Assembly: GCA_018287875.1 (NCBI GenBank)
Contig: JAGVVL010000018.1
Location: 3,092,501-3,156,500, forward strand
Length of the DNA stretch: 64,000 nucleotides
Origin: Nigrospora sphaerica
Lineage: Eukaryota; Ascomycota; Sordariomycetes; Amphisphaeriales; Apiosporaceae
Reading direction: 5' to 3'
Below, in pieces: positions 1-10,667 of the stretch (positions within the stretch are counted from its first letter, which is position 1; every line of letters starts with the position of its first letter). The position numbers and the translations under genes are program-made. The notes beneath the pieces are model-generated. The model was not told the DNA's origin. It saw nothing but the letters and a program-made list of their open reading frames with translations, and did not search any database.

Positions 1-565
1 GCACGCGCGCCGTCTGCCACAGCAGCTCGTCGTGCGCCACCAAATCAGTGCCCTGGGCGGCCTGTGTGGGACCGTATGCCAGCGCCGCGAGCAGCAGCAA
101 CGGCGAGGCGGCGCGTAGGGCGTCCAGCTCGAGGGGCAGGCGGAAAAAGGGCCAGGCGGCGCGGGCCTGGTGCGCCACGAGGACCAGAAGCTCCTGCTGC
201 TTGGGCGGGGGGATGCGCGCGTCCAGGAACGCCAGAATGGCGCCGTCGTCCTCGGGCGGCGGGCCGGCAGCGCCCCACGAGTAGCCCGGCGTCGTTCGCC
301 CGCCGCTGCCGCCGCTGATGCTGCCACTGCTGCCACTGCTGCCACTGCTGCCGATGCTGCTCGTCTGGTCGCGCAGCGCCGTTTCGAGCTCCTCGACCTG
401 CGCCTCGAGCTCGTGGATGCGGTCCCGTTGGAGGCGCGGCGCCGCCGGCGCGCACTCTAGGCCCCCGCGGCTACAGCGGTCGCAGGCCTGCCCGGGCGTC
501 GTGCCCACGTCGCACTTGATCTTGAGGCGATGGCACTCTTCGCACGCGCGGCTTCGTTTCCGCAT
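1..565 (-). CDS. Zn2Cys6 transcription factor, N-terminal part (cut by window edge)
   Basis: The reading frame starts at an ATG at 565 and is still open at base 1, so only the first 188 residues are present. Residues 8-38 form a Zn2Cys6 binuclear cluster with Cys 8, 11, 18, 28, 31 and 38 (spacing C-x2-C-x6-C-x9-C-x2-C-x6-C) and the usual basic Arg-Leu-Lys-Ile-Lys stretch. A short predicted coiled coil (about 48-65) follows, then a Ser-Gly linker, then the start of what is probably the fungal middle homology region. Known family role: nuclear, sequence-specific regulators of fungal metabolism. The target genes cannot be inferred. A Cys-to-Gly/Arg change was looked for and not found, so the DNA-binding domain seems intact. 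Confidence 0.9.
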   Translation of the reverse strand, partial: MRKRSRACEECHRLKIKCDVGTTPGQACDRCSRGGLECAPAAPRLQRDRIHELEAQVEELETALRDQTSSIGSSGSSGSSGSISGGSGGRTTPGYSWGAAGPPPEDDGAILAFLDARIPPPKQQELLVLVAHQARAAWPFFRLPLELDALRAASPLLLLAALAYGPTQAAQGTDLVAHDELLWQTARV

Positions 566-1371
566 CTTGGTTCGCAGTGTGAGCCCGCTTCGGGGTCGGC
601 CATGTCATCGCGAACACGCATCCATGCTGATGCCCAACAGCAACACGCGGGGTAAACCCTGCTTTGCCAAGTCGAGAGCAAGATCTGGGGAAAGTTAGCC
701 CAGTTGCCCGATCGGGCAGTGCAGGACTTCTAGAGCTGGAGGACCTGGCCAAGCTGACCACCACCACGGCTCCCCTGGCTAACCTGCTCCAGCACCTGCC
801 TCTCTTGTGCTTAGATGCAAGGGCATACGGCGAAATTTGGCCGTGTCCGCCTCCCCAAGCGATGCTTTTGCAAATTGGAATTGCACTCCCTGATTGGCAA
901 ATTGCCATGCGTTGCTGCACGGCGATGGAGTCGGCGAGTTTTGGCCGTCCCCGCCCCCAGGGGTAAGGTAAGTACTCTCGCTCATTGGTATTGCCGTGTC
1001 TGGGCGGAGGCTGTGCTAGTCCGGCAGACTGGTCGTCGGAAGTGATGATGTCTTTGACAGCGCCACGGGAAGGCCGGAAACGCTGCATCTCGAAGGCATT
1101 CCAGGAATCGTGAGAACTTCATACGAATCCTGCGTCTTGGCCCGTCGTCATGACTTTTCACCACGTTGCTCTACATGCGTGGGTGCCTAGGGAGGCCTTG
1201 ACGAAGCCTCGTTCGGCCTCTGATGTATATAAGAGCATGGTGAGGGCTGGCCGATATGAAGAATGGCTCTATAGCATCGCATCACCAGCTTCCATCAGTC
1301 TGCGTCTGCCGCCTCTCCCCAACAACTTCCACCGTCCTCTTTACCGTGCTTTCTAACCCACCCCTCTCACC
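566..1371. other. Intergenic, divergent promoter region
   Basis: No gene is seen. The stretch lies between the leftward Zn2Cys6 gene and the rightward fasciclin gene, so it should hold both promoters. A TATA box is listed separately. The last 100 bases are C/T-rich, as is common in fungal leaders. Confidence 0.6.
1226..1233 (+). promoter_or_regulatory. TATA box of the fasciclin gene
   Basis: TATATAAG lies 139 bases before the ATG at 1372 and is followed by a C/T-rich leader. The distance is plausible for a fungal promoter. Confidence 0.5.
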
Positions 1372-2845
1372 ATGCGTATCTCCTCGTGGGCTCCTGTGCT
1401 GATGGCGGGCACCTGCCTCGCCCAGGGCGACATCGCGGCTCTGCTGGCCTCGCAGGACGATCTCAGCACGCTGCTCGAGCTGGTCGGGCTCGTGGACGGG
1501 CTGGCCGAGACGTTGGCGGCGGCGTCCAACATCACCATTGTGGCTCCGACCAACGATGCCTTCGCCAAGGTGCCGCGAGACATCCCCGAGGGCCAGGCCA
1601 TCGAGTGGCGCAACGACACCATCGCCATCGGCGCCCTGCTGGCCAACCACGTCTTCAAGGGCGTCTACCCGGCCGCCGCCATCACCAACGTGCCTACCTT
1701 TGCCCAGACCCTGCTCGACGGCTCATACGTGGACTACCGCCAGCCCTTCTCCAACTTCACCGGCGGCGCCTACAACGGCCTCGTCCGGGACGGCGACAAC
1801 GTCTGCGTTCTGTCCGGCGAGAACACCGTCTCGACCGTCACCCAGGCCGTGCGTGCTAACCCTCTCCTCCCTTTTTATCTCCCCTGAACTGAACGTGTTC
1901 CGGCTAACGCACCACCCCTCGAGAACAGGATATCAAGCTGGGCGAGGGCATCACGATCCACAAGATCGACACGGTGCTAGACTTCGGCGCGCCGCTGCAG
2001 CTGTTCACGTACCGCGCGGGCTACCGGGCGCTGAACGCGGCGATCGAGGCGGCTGGTCTTGGGGGGGGCTTTGGCCTGGAGAGCGGTGACGCCAACTCGC
2101 TCAACCTCTCCGACTTCACCATCTTCGTGCCGACCGACGCCGCCTTCGAGGCCATCGGCTCCGTGCTCGCGTCGGCCGACAAGGCGACGCTGCAGGAGGT
2201 GCTGAGCTACCACATCATCCCCAACAATGTCATTTTCTCCCCCTCGCTCGGCAACGTCACCGTGCCCTCGCTCCAGGGTGCCGACCTCACCTTCACCGTC
2301 CTGCCCGACGGCTCCGCCTGGGTCAACAACGCCCGCATCACCTTCCCCAACACCATCCTGGTCAACGGCGTCGCCCACGTCATCGACAGGTGAGTCGAGT
2401 CGGACGGGGGGCTTCTTTTCGGCCCCGAGAAGAAACCCCCCCCCCCCCCGTTTCTAGGCACAGACCAGCAGGCTAACCCCCTCCCCCCCTTTTTTTTTTC
2501 CGCAGCGTCCTGAGCCCCGGCAACTTTGACCGCGCCGACCTGAAACCGTCGGCGCCGGCGTCGGAGCGCGTCGCCTTCGCCGGTGCGTCGCCCGTCGCGA
2601 GCCTGCCCTTCTCCTCGGTCGCCTTCGCCGGCGACACCATGACCTACACGACGACGCCCGTGCTTCTGCAGACCGTCGCCGCCGTGCCTGCCGCCACCAC
2701 GGCCACCGCCTCGACCACGGGCTCGGCCGACGCCACCGCCACCCCGACCGGCGCGCCCGTGCCCGCCGCCGCCGGCCCCGGCCTGCTGCCCGGCGCCACC
2801 CTCGCCCTCTCCGTCGCCGCCGGCATCGCCGCGTTCCTGATGTAG
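1372..2845 (+). CDS. GPI-anchored fasciclin (FAS1) domain protein
   Basis: There are three exons: 1372-1848, 1929-2389 and 2506-2845, giving 425 residues. Donors are GTGCGT and GTGAGT, and both acceptors end in CAG. The protein has an N-terminal signal peptide (about 1-18), then two FAS1 repeats. The first carries the motif VAPTNDAF and the second VPTDAAF plus a YHII segment. A Thr/Ala/Pro-rich stalk and a hydrophobic C-terminal tail (about the last 24 residues) look like a GPI-attachment signal. FAS1 proteins are cell-surface adhesion proteins, and fungal GPI forms sit on the plasma membrane or wall. The second intron contains long C and T homopolymers. The family call is firm. The precise role is unknown. 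Confidence 0.9.
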
Positions 2846-2852
2846 AGCAAGC

Positions 2853-2923
<71 letters not shown>

Positions 2924-3635
2924 AAGGGGCTGGGAGGGGAATATTAGTGTTGCGTAATACTGAGGTAGTTCGGGGTCGGGGTGGCGGGTGAATCGGGAGG
3001 GGTGCTTTTCGTAGGGGACGGGTTTGCAGTCGGCATATGATTGGGGAGCTAGACTTTGTAGAGTTTTTGTTTTCTATACTTCCTTCACCTGTATAATGCA
3101 TATCCATCTCAGAGAAGCTCTCCCTTTGCACGCAGCTGCTGCCATCCCCAACATCCAATGTTGGCAAATAGGGGCCTCTCCACAATCCCTACTTTCTCTT
3201 TCTGTTGTGTTCTGTTGGAGGATGTGACAGCCTGTACCTGGTTTTCGGTGGCAACCGATTGACGACAGAGGCCTCTATCATGAGAAAATCACTGGTGGCC
3301 TTTCGCAACATCAGTCGACTGTACATTGGGTACATCGTTGCGAAGAGTGCTGTCCGGTGGTTAATACCTTTTACTCGAGCTTGGAGCTGCCTTGACCTAG
3401 CCGCGACAGCTGGGGTTGAACGGTACGAAATGAAGAAATCCAGGATAGTTGAAAGAGATGTTGTGCATAAAATGGGTGAGTATAGAGCAGCCAGGGAATC
3501 AATACAGAGAAGAAATCGGGGTGGATTCCACCCTCCGACCATGCACACTGTATCCACCGCCTTCTCGCGATGGTGGACGGTGGGCCTAAACGTTACCAGT
3601 CCTCAACCCTTGCCATACGGGGCTCTGGGGATTGC
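2846..3635. other. Intergenic, 3' side of fasciclin gene
   Basis: The stretch holds a long GA microsatellite directly after the stop codon. The rest shows no frame with convincing codon use. An ORF of 174 codons crosses 3205-3729 but has no recognisable domain and runs antisense to the transposase relic. Confidence 0.5.
2855..2918 (+). repeat. (GA)32 microsatellite
   Basis: This is an uninterrupted GA run of 64 bases, ten bases after the fasciclin stop codon, so it is likely transcribed as GA repeats in the 3' untranslated region. Confidence 0.95.
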
Positions 3636-3968
3636 TTACTCGGCAAGGTCTTGTACCTCAGGAGTTTCCTCGGCAGCTGCCTTTGAAGGCCGGCCGGATC
3701 TGGGAGCATCGGCTACCCACTTAGGCTGAATGATAAAGGGTCTGGCATTTGGGTCCATACCGCGCTCGAGGGCGCGTTGCACGATAAGCTGGCAGGCACG
3801 TGCAGAGACTCCAGTCAAGTCTTTCACCTCTGCAAGACTTCGTTTCCCCACAACCCTCATATGGAGCACCTGGACCCTAATGAGCAGTTTGGGCGTGGCT
3901 ATTATTGCCCGTGGGCTCTTTGCTTGAGGGGGGTCGGCCTTGGTGGTGGTGTCGCTGCTGGGTTCCAT
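3636..3968 (-). pseudogene. Tc1/mariner-type transposase, N-terminal fragment
   Basis: The 110-codon ORF has a helix-turn-helix-like region (about residues 25-65), followed by the motif DAPRSGRPS. In fungal Tc1-like transposases this motif (GRP box, AT-hook-like) joins the two DNA-binding subdomains to the catalytic core. The third codon positions are GC-rich, so this was real coding sequence. A stop comes 15 codons after the GRP box, and no DDE catalytic domain was seen between 3200 and 3636. Upstream (3969-4370, minus) a second coding-like frame overlaps the ATG out of phase, which suggests a frameshift or a lost intron. It could instead be a small domesticated DNA-binding protein. Terminal inverted repeats were not identified. 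Confidence 0.5.
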
Positions 3969-6636
3969 GGCTTGAGTCAGAGGCGTTGTTGATATTTACG
4001 ATGCTCCAGTCGTAGGGATTTTCTGCTGGCTGGGAGCTGAAGCTGGTAGGTTGAGGGGTCCCACTTCGATAGCCACTCCCGAAACGGATCTCTACGAATA
4101 TCTGGGGCTTGACCACGGACTCCATTTGGGGCTTACCATTTGACCACTCACCCGCCAACGTGCCCAGCGGTTGGATCAAGGGGGCGTTGCTTACTGGTCG
4201 ACGCTTTTTAGGTGATGGTTTGAATGCTCGAATGGCCGGAGAGCCTAGCACAAACTCGCGTCTACAACTACTGGACGTATGTAGGCCGCCTAAACGGCAG
4301 ATGCACGTGGATGACCAGGGCCGCCGAGTGGACGGCCGCAAGCCCAAACTTTGTCCCCCTCGTATTTGCATGTGGTGCGATGCAACGGGGGTGCTGTTCT
4401 CGCAAAGTCAGCAAGCCCGCTTACGGTGGACGCGAAGGCTCGTGGCTTGAGGAGAGGCCGTAACAAGGCCGGCTAGACCACGAGGGCATGCATTCGATGG
4501 CGGGAGCGCACGTCGGCAGTGTGCACAACGCGGTGGTGCAGCATACCGTGCCATGAAAGGAGGTATTCAGTCAAAATCCCTCGAACGAACCCTGCGGGCG
4601 GGCAGTGGCGCTAAAACACCTACTTTGTACTTCTGTCGCAAGCCTTTGTACGCCCCATTACGGAGAGAGTGGCACATTCATACGTCGGGCCCAACAGTAC
4701 AACTAGGTACTTTCCTTGCTCGTTTACAGAATGTCGCCATACCCGACCTACGAGCACGAGCATGAAAACGGCACAGATGCAGCCAACAAGCCTGCTGCCA
4801 CCAGAGCTACAAATGCTCACCAAGTGGGCGGTCTGGCAGCCTCAAGCACGTCACCATGTTCACCAAGACCCAAGGAGAGCCTCCTGACCTGGACTGCTGG
4901 ATTGGGCTGTTGTTGGCAAAACGAGGGTGGTCATGCGGCGGCAGATCGACAGTTACGATCTGCCTTCCAGGTCGGGCCCAGCCCGGGAATGTGGTCGAGA
5001 GTGGGACCCACGATTGAAAATTCTCCTGGTCCCCAGGCCGAACCCGGCAGTAGCTCCATCTCGCAGCTTCTCCATTGAGAATGGTTGTCATAAGGTGCGC
5101 TTGCTCCAGCTTCCAAGTCGCCTACTGGTGGAGCGAGGGCTTCTGGCTGCTCACGAGAGGGCCTAGGGGGGGAGAAAGCCAGGGCTGAGGCGCCTAAAAG
5201 CGGGTGCCCATTCGGTCGGCACCGAGCGCTCGGAATTAATGCGACTGAACAGGCGTAATGGTGCTCGCGACAGCTTTGTGACTCGAGTGGTCTCATCACC
5301 GGCCAGTACGCTGCACCCGCCGGACGAGCCTCCTCCGCGGAGGTGCGGGACCTACAGGCTGCCGTGTCACCAGACGGGTTGTGCGTGCCGGACTGGCCGT
5401 ATTGCGCAACGCGAGCTTGCGTCGCTGTTCAGGAGTAATGCGACGCGCACGGGGGAGACGGGGTTGGCTGACGGCATAGCCCCGGCTGGCCGCGGTTCAT
5501 CCAGAGCAGAGTCGGTGTACACGTGGGTGTGCGTGTGTGCGTGCGTGGCTGCTTGTACCTGCAGACCCCCTTGGCATCATCGGCCGCGGCTTCTGACGAC
5601 ATTTGGGGGCCGCGACTGGCGGTCGAGCCAAGGCTGTTGGCTTCCACCCGTCCCCCAATAACCCAGTCGGCCTGGCAGGCTCAGGGGCGTGACAAAAAGA
5701 TACAATGGGGTAATGGTTTGCTTAGCAAAACTGCACGGACTGGCCCAGAGTGGTCAAGACCGGTCTCATGATCGCCTCATCCCTGGCCCGTTCAGCTTCT
5801 GTTAGCTAATAGTCAGCTAATGAGAAGCATCACGCGGCTACCCCAGATTCCACACTGCCCGCTACCTTGCCGTTAACTGTTAGCGCCGCACTTCCAGCCC
5901 GGCCCGCCAAGCGAGACAGAAAATTTCTGTCTTTGTTTGCCCAGCTCGCCGCGCTGGCCCTGGATTCCAGTGCCAAGCTCGCTCTCGCGAGAACCGAGAC
6001 CGCCGCCGCATCCCTCGTGCCTCTGCTTGCCCCCTGCGAAATTACCGCATCCGGCATTCCCAACCCGCCCATGTTGCCCTCCACCCCTTACGTCCTGTCG
6101 TTTGCTTCCCGCTCGGCCCTGCTGTTCTGTAAAGTCCACTGGTGACGGGCCATGCAATTTGTTTCTTATTGGTTCCACGGCCGTGCAATTTTTCTGCCTT
6201 CCCCATACGACACTTGCCCAGACAGGCTCAGGTACGGGGTATGTACCGCCACGTACCTTCTGTTTAGCACGGATTCTACGTAGTATGCCAATAAGCCCAC
6301 TGTCGCCTAGCCTTGTTTTGGAACTCTCCAGGTCTTCGCCTAGGCGCGGAAGGGGGGGCCGTTGTCCAACCTTGACAAACGCAAACCGGAAGGGGGGAGG
6401 GGAGGGGGGGGGGTGTCAACCCTAGGCGCCACGATGCCTATATTAATCTTGTCTCCCCTTGACATGGATTTCTGGAAGAAGTAGACTGCGTTCAAGTATA
6501 CCGATAACCACCACAAAGTATACAACACCGTCTGCTCAGCCCTCGAGTCACGACCCGCTCCTCCTCCATCATCCACACCAGTATCAGACGCATACAGCTC
6601 ATCGTCCCCACCCCTCGTCGACGCACCTTTACGAAG
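3969..6636. other. Intergenic, no clear gene
   Basis: About 2.7 kb without a convincing gene. On the minus strand, 3990-4230 shows coding-like codon use just upstream of the transposase fragment and may belong to the same broken element. ORFs at 4716-5078 and 5239-5661 have no recognised domain and no good codon bias. The last 600 bases are probably the promoter of the Par32-like gene. They contain a G-rich run near 6390-6415. Confidence 0.45.
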
Positions 6637-7074
6637 ATGCCCAGCCTGACTGTCAACGAGCCGCACCCCACGGTTGCGAAGAACTCGTACCTCCACTCGG
6701 GACGTGGCGGCGCTGGCAACTTCTTCCGCGCCCCTGAGACCACGCCCGCGTCGGGCATCTCCACCAAGCCCGTCACCGCCCGGCCCAGCACCGGCCGCTT
6801 CTACTCGGGCCGTGGCGGTGCCGGCAACGCCCAGGCCGAGGCCGCACGTCCTGTCATGTCCTTCGAGGAGCAGTACAAGCTCCAGAGCCAGATTGAGCAG
6901 AAGCCCGTCGGCTACGTTGGCCGCGGCGGCGCCGGCAACGCCTACATGGCCAGCTCCAGCGCTTCCCAGCGTAAGCAGAGCGACGCCGGCAGCATCAGCA
7001 GCGCTAGCTCATCCGGCAGCTTCCGGTCGGCCGTCATGGAGCGCCTGAGCAGCATCAGCTCGCGCCGCCACTGA
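6637..7074 (+). CDS. Par32-like DUF3602 protein
   Basis: This is a single exon of 145 residues starting at an ATG preceded by A/C-rich sequence. Three copies of a (S)GRGGAGN motif occur at about residues 22-29, 58-65 and 95-101, which is the hallmark of the fungal DUF3602/Par32 family. The C-terminus is Ser-rich. In budding yeast, Par32 is phosphorylated after TORC1 inhibition and blocks the Mep1/Mep3 ammonium transporters by plugging the channel with such repeats. By family inference this protein may regulate ammonium uptake at the plasma membrane. The short length and the motif count fit the family well. The regulatory role in this organism is inferred. Confidence 0.88.
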   Translation: MPSLTVNEPHPTVAKNSYLHSGRGGAGNFFRAPETTPASGISTKPVTARPSTGRFYSGRGGAGNAQAEAARPVMSFEEQYKLQSQIEQKPVGYVGRGGAGNAYMASSSASQRKQSDAGSISSASSSGSFRSAVMERLSSISSRRH

Positions 7075-9379
7075 GCCCCCTCCCATCGGGGCGCACCTCC
7101 CTCTCCCAGTAGAGAGGGGTTTCTATGATGGCTACCCTGGCTCTGCGCCTGCCTCTTCGACTTATGCATACCCGCGGCGACTGGTGTTTTTTTCTTTGGC
7201 ATATTCTGGCATATTCTTTTATACAGCGACAATGAGCCGGAAAAGTTTTGGGGCCTCAGAGCAAGCGAAGCTCGGTGATTTTTTGGAGATACCCACGACA
7301 CAGAGAGAGCGACAAGGCGATCCGGAACGCCACCGGAAACACCATCATTCGAAGCGAAGCAGCCTAGAAAGCGAGAGCGATGATTGTTGGCATTTCGAAA
7401 ACCTGGGATGAGAAGCTTGTGTCGCCCCCGGCTGGCCTGACTCCGGGGGATATAACGAATTGGGCCACCCTCACAAACATTCAGCGAACATTGGCGTTTG
7501 CTTCTGGTGAATTTTGGTTTGGAAAGACGGACGGATATACCCCCCAATCAGCGAACTTTTTGTTTTTGGCTTGGATACGATACTGTGTGGATTTTACGGG
7601 CAAGGGCGATTCGCCCAATAGGTAGCAGCAGATGCAGATGCAATCCATCTCATCCCCAAAAGACGGGCTATTTCCCGAATCTCTCCGTACGCTGATGACT
7701 CGCGATGCGCATACACCGTGGCCAGATGTCCGAGGAAATCGTCGGCCTCCTTTTCCCCTCTTCTCGGCCCGGCGGTTTGGAACCTCTTTAGCGGCCCGAA
7801 GGGCAGCTGTTTTCGGACAGCCCCAAAAACCCCTCACTCGTCCGCCCCGGGGCTAGCAGCGAATTGGCCGAGGATTCATTCTCTTGGCATCGAGTTTCCA
7901 GAACATCCCAACACCCAGCTCGGCCGTCCCTGCGGCCCTTGGCTACGCCACGCTCACCACCAGGCTGCTGCTGCGGTGTGGCCGTGGCCGACATCCGACC
8001 ACGAATTGAATGTGGTATATCCCGATGCCGCGGCGTCTCTTCGCCAGCCGCTGCTCCCGCTGCTGCTATTTGCTTGAAAAAACTCCTTCCGGGCTTATAG
8101 CAGCCGACTGCTACTGAACGCATCCGCGTACCCTTCCAGTGCTAGAGGTTCTTGTCGTAAACTTTCTGGCAAGGGTCGTGCTTTTGCGGGCCAGATGCGC
8201 GCCGTGCGGGCCGAGGCATCTTCAGGTCCAGCTAGACTCTCGAATACCGGCGAAGGGTGGCCCCGGCAACAGATTAAGGCGTCGTACGTATGGGTTGGCT
8301 GGCCGGGGTGACCTTCTCTCGCTGAGGTATTCCTGGTTGTACCACGCGGCGCCGCTAATAAATGCCGTAGGCAGGTGTTTTCGTCGAGCCTCCGAAACTA
8401 CACGGCTTAAACGTGATGGTGAGCTAGGCAGGCGATACGGCGGTCGGTTCAAGAGCACGAGCTTACCCAGCCGTCGCGGGTTTGTGGTCCAACAAGCCGT
8501 TGCTAACTTAGGGCTATGCACCTCTGGAGTGACGGTCGTTTAAGAGCGATGATGTTTCGCACGGCGAGTGAGGTATGGATTTGGGTGCGTGTTGGAGCTC
8601 CCTGCTTGCCTGGGTGAGCTGTGAGATGCAATGTTCCGAGAATGGACAGTCTGATGGGAAGCCAATGGTTTGTAAGGCGGGCCCATGAGGGTAGGAGTGA
8701 GCAGGCACGAGATGGTGATGCATTTGTCTTTTTGGTCATTCATATCCTATCCCACCCCATCTCATTCGATCCCATGACCTGTGCTCGGGGCCCCTGAAGG
8801 CAGACAGACACGGTGGAAGCTGGGAAGTATAGGTTGGAATAGAGGGTAGAAAGACCCTAGCAGTGAACCCGTTACTCCGGTTTCGGTTTAGCTCCCCTGT
8901 GACTCTCACCTCCCCCGTCCCAGCGCGCCTACGCGCCAATCAAATGGTCTGAGAAACTGCGTGCGGGATCGCCTTTTGGGCAACGCGTTCAAGGGAGCTC
9001 CTCCGTCCTGGCTTCCCTGGATTGCGGCCAGTTTGTCACGCCCACCGCGCCGAGGACGCAGACGAAGTTGACGACGACCCACGACGGATGCTTTTGCCGG
9101 GCGTAGGCGCCGCACGACAGCTTGACGACCTCACGAAGTGCTAAGACCCAAGTGGCCCCCACACGCAGCCGACGTCGAGGCCGACGAAAGCTCCATATCC
9201 ATTGCAGCCTCGCGCCCGCTCCGCCCCGGCCCTCCGTCAACAAACGCCCACGCCAGCGAAGGTCACGCACCACCACCCGCACCCGCACCCGCGCCCGGTG
9301 GAAACCTCTCCCCCCCTCCTCCCCTCCTCCCCAGGAACTGCTCAGCCCGCCGCCTCGAGGGCAGACACATGCTGCCACC
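7075..9379. other. Intergenic, no clear gene
   Basis: About 2.3 kb between the Par32-like gene and Arp1. ORFs of up to 200 codons occur on both strands (for example 6942-7547 minus and 8139-8543 plus) but show no domain, no splice logic and no coding bias. The final 200 bases are C/A-rich and are the likely Arp1 leader. Confidence 0.5.
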
Positions 9380-10667
9380 ATGACCGACTCTCTGCACAAT
9401 GCCCCCATTGTGCTCGACAATGGTTCGGGCACCATCCGCGCCGGTTTCGCCGGCGACGACCTCCCCAAGTGCTACTTCCCCTCCTTCGTGGGCCGGCCGA
9501 AGCACCTGCGCGTGCTGGCGGGCGCCCTCGAGGGCGAGGTCTTTATCGGTCAGAAGGCGGCCACCGAGCTGAGGGGCCTGCTGAAGATCCGCTACCCGCT
9601 GGAGCACGGCATCGTCACCGATTGGGACGACATGGAAAAGATCTGGGAATACGTCTACAGCGAGGGCCTAAAGACGATGAGCGAAGAGGTAACCGGCCGC
9701 GTGCCTCTCCGGGCCCATCTACCCCTTGAACCGCCAAACCACTGACCTGCTCGGCCGCTTCCAGCATCCCGTCCTGCTCACCGAGCCCCCGCTGAACCCC
9801 CGCGCCAACCGCGACACGGCCGCCCAGATCCTCTTCGAGACCTTCAACGTGCCGGCGCTCTACACATCGATCCAGGCCGTCCTGTCTCTGTACGCCTCGG
9901 GCCGGACAACGGGCTGTGTGCTCGACTCGGGAGACGGCGTGTCCCACGCCGTGCCCGTGTACGAGGGCTTCGCCATCCCGTCGTCGATGCGGCGCATCGA
10001 CGTGGCCGGCCGCGACGTGACCGAGTACATGCAGACGCTGTTGCGCAAGAGCGGCTACGTCTTCCACACGTCTGCCGAGAAGGAGGTGGTGCGGCTGATC
10101 AAGGAGTCGGTCTCGTACGTGGCCCTTAACCCGAAACAGGAGGAGAAGGAGTGGGCGTCGACCAAGCACGACCAGGGCAAATCGACCGAGTACGTTCTGC
10201 CCGACGGCCACCGGCTCAAGATCGGGCAGGAGCGCTTCCGCGCTCCCGAGATCCTGTTCGACCCCGAGATCATCGGCCTCGAGTACCCGGGCATCCAGCA
10301 GATCGTCACCGACTCCATCAACCGCACCGACCTGGACCTGCGCAAATCCCTCTTCAGCAACATTGTGTTGAGCGGTGGCAGCACGCTCACCAAGGGCTTC
10401 GGCGACCGTCTCCTGAGCGAGGTCAAGAAATTGGCCGTCAAGGACATGCGCATCAAGATTTTCGCTCCGCCTGAGAGGAAGTACTCGACCTGGATCGGTG
10501 GCAGTATCCTGGCCGGTCTGAGCACATTCAGAAAGGTCCGTGGCGTTTTTCTTCTCTGTTTGGTGCTCCTTTGCTGTGAACCCGACCAACTAACCCCTCT
10601 GCAGATGTGGGTGAGCATCGATGACTGGCACGAGAATCCCGACATCATCCATACCAAGTTGACATGA
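9380..10667 (+). CDS. arp1: Actin-related protein Arp1 (centractin, dynactin filament subunit)
   Basis: There are three exons: 9380-9688, 9765-10535 and 10605-10667, giving 380 residues, the normal Arp1 length. The actin fold is evident from the phosphate-1 loop ([14 protein letters not shown]), the LTEPPLNP segment, the phosphate-2 loop ([15 protein letters not shown]) and the LSGGST adenosine-contact motif. Replacement of the actin N-terminus and insertion of a Lys/Glu-rich patch fit Arp1 rather than actin. The last exon encodes only 20 residues and includes the WVSIDDW motif. Arp1 forms the short filament of dynactin, which links dynein to cargo for retrograde transport and nuclear migration. 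The Neurospora orthologue is ro-4. The long ORFs on the other strand are shadows. Confidence 0.96.

Noticed and set aside
9615..10589. 324-codon minus-strand ORF
   Set aside because: It is the antisense shadow of the Arp1 gene.
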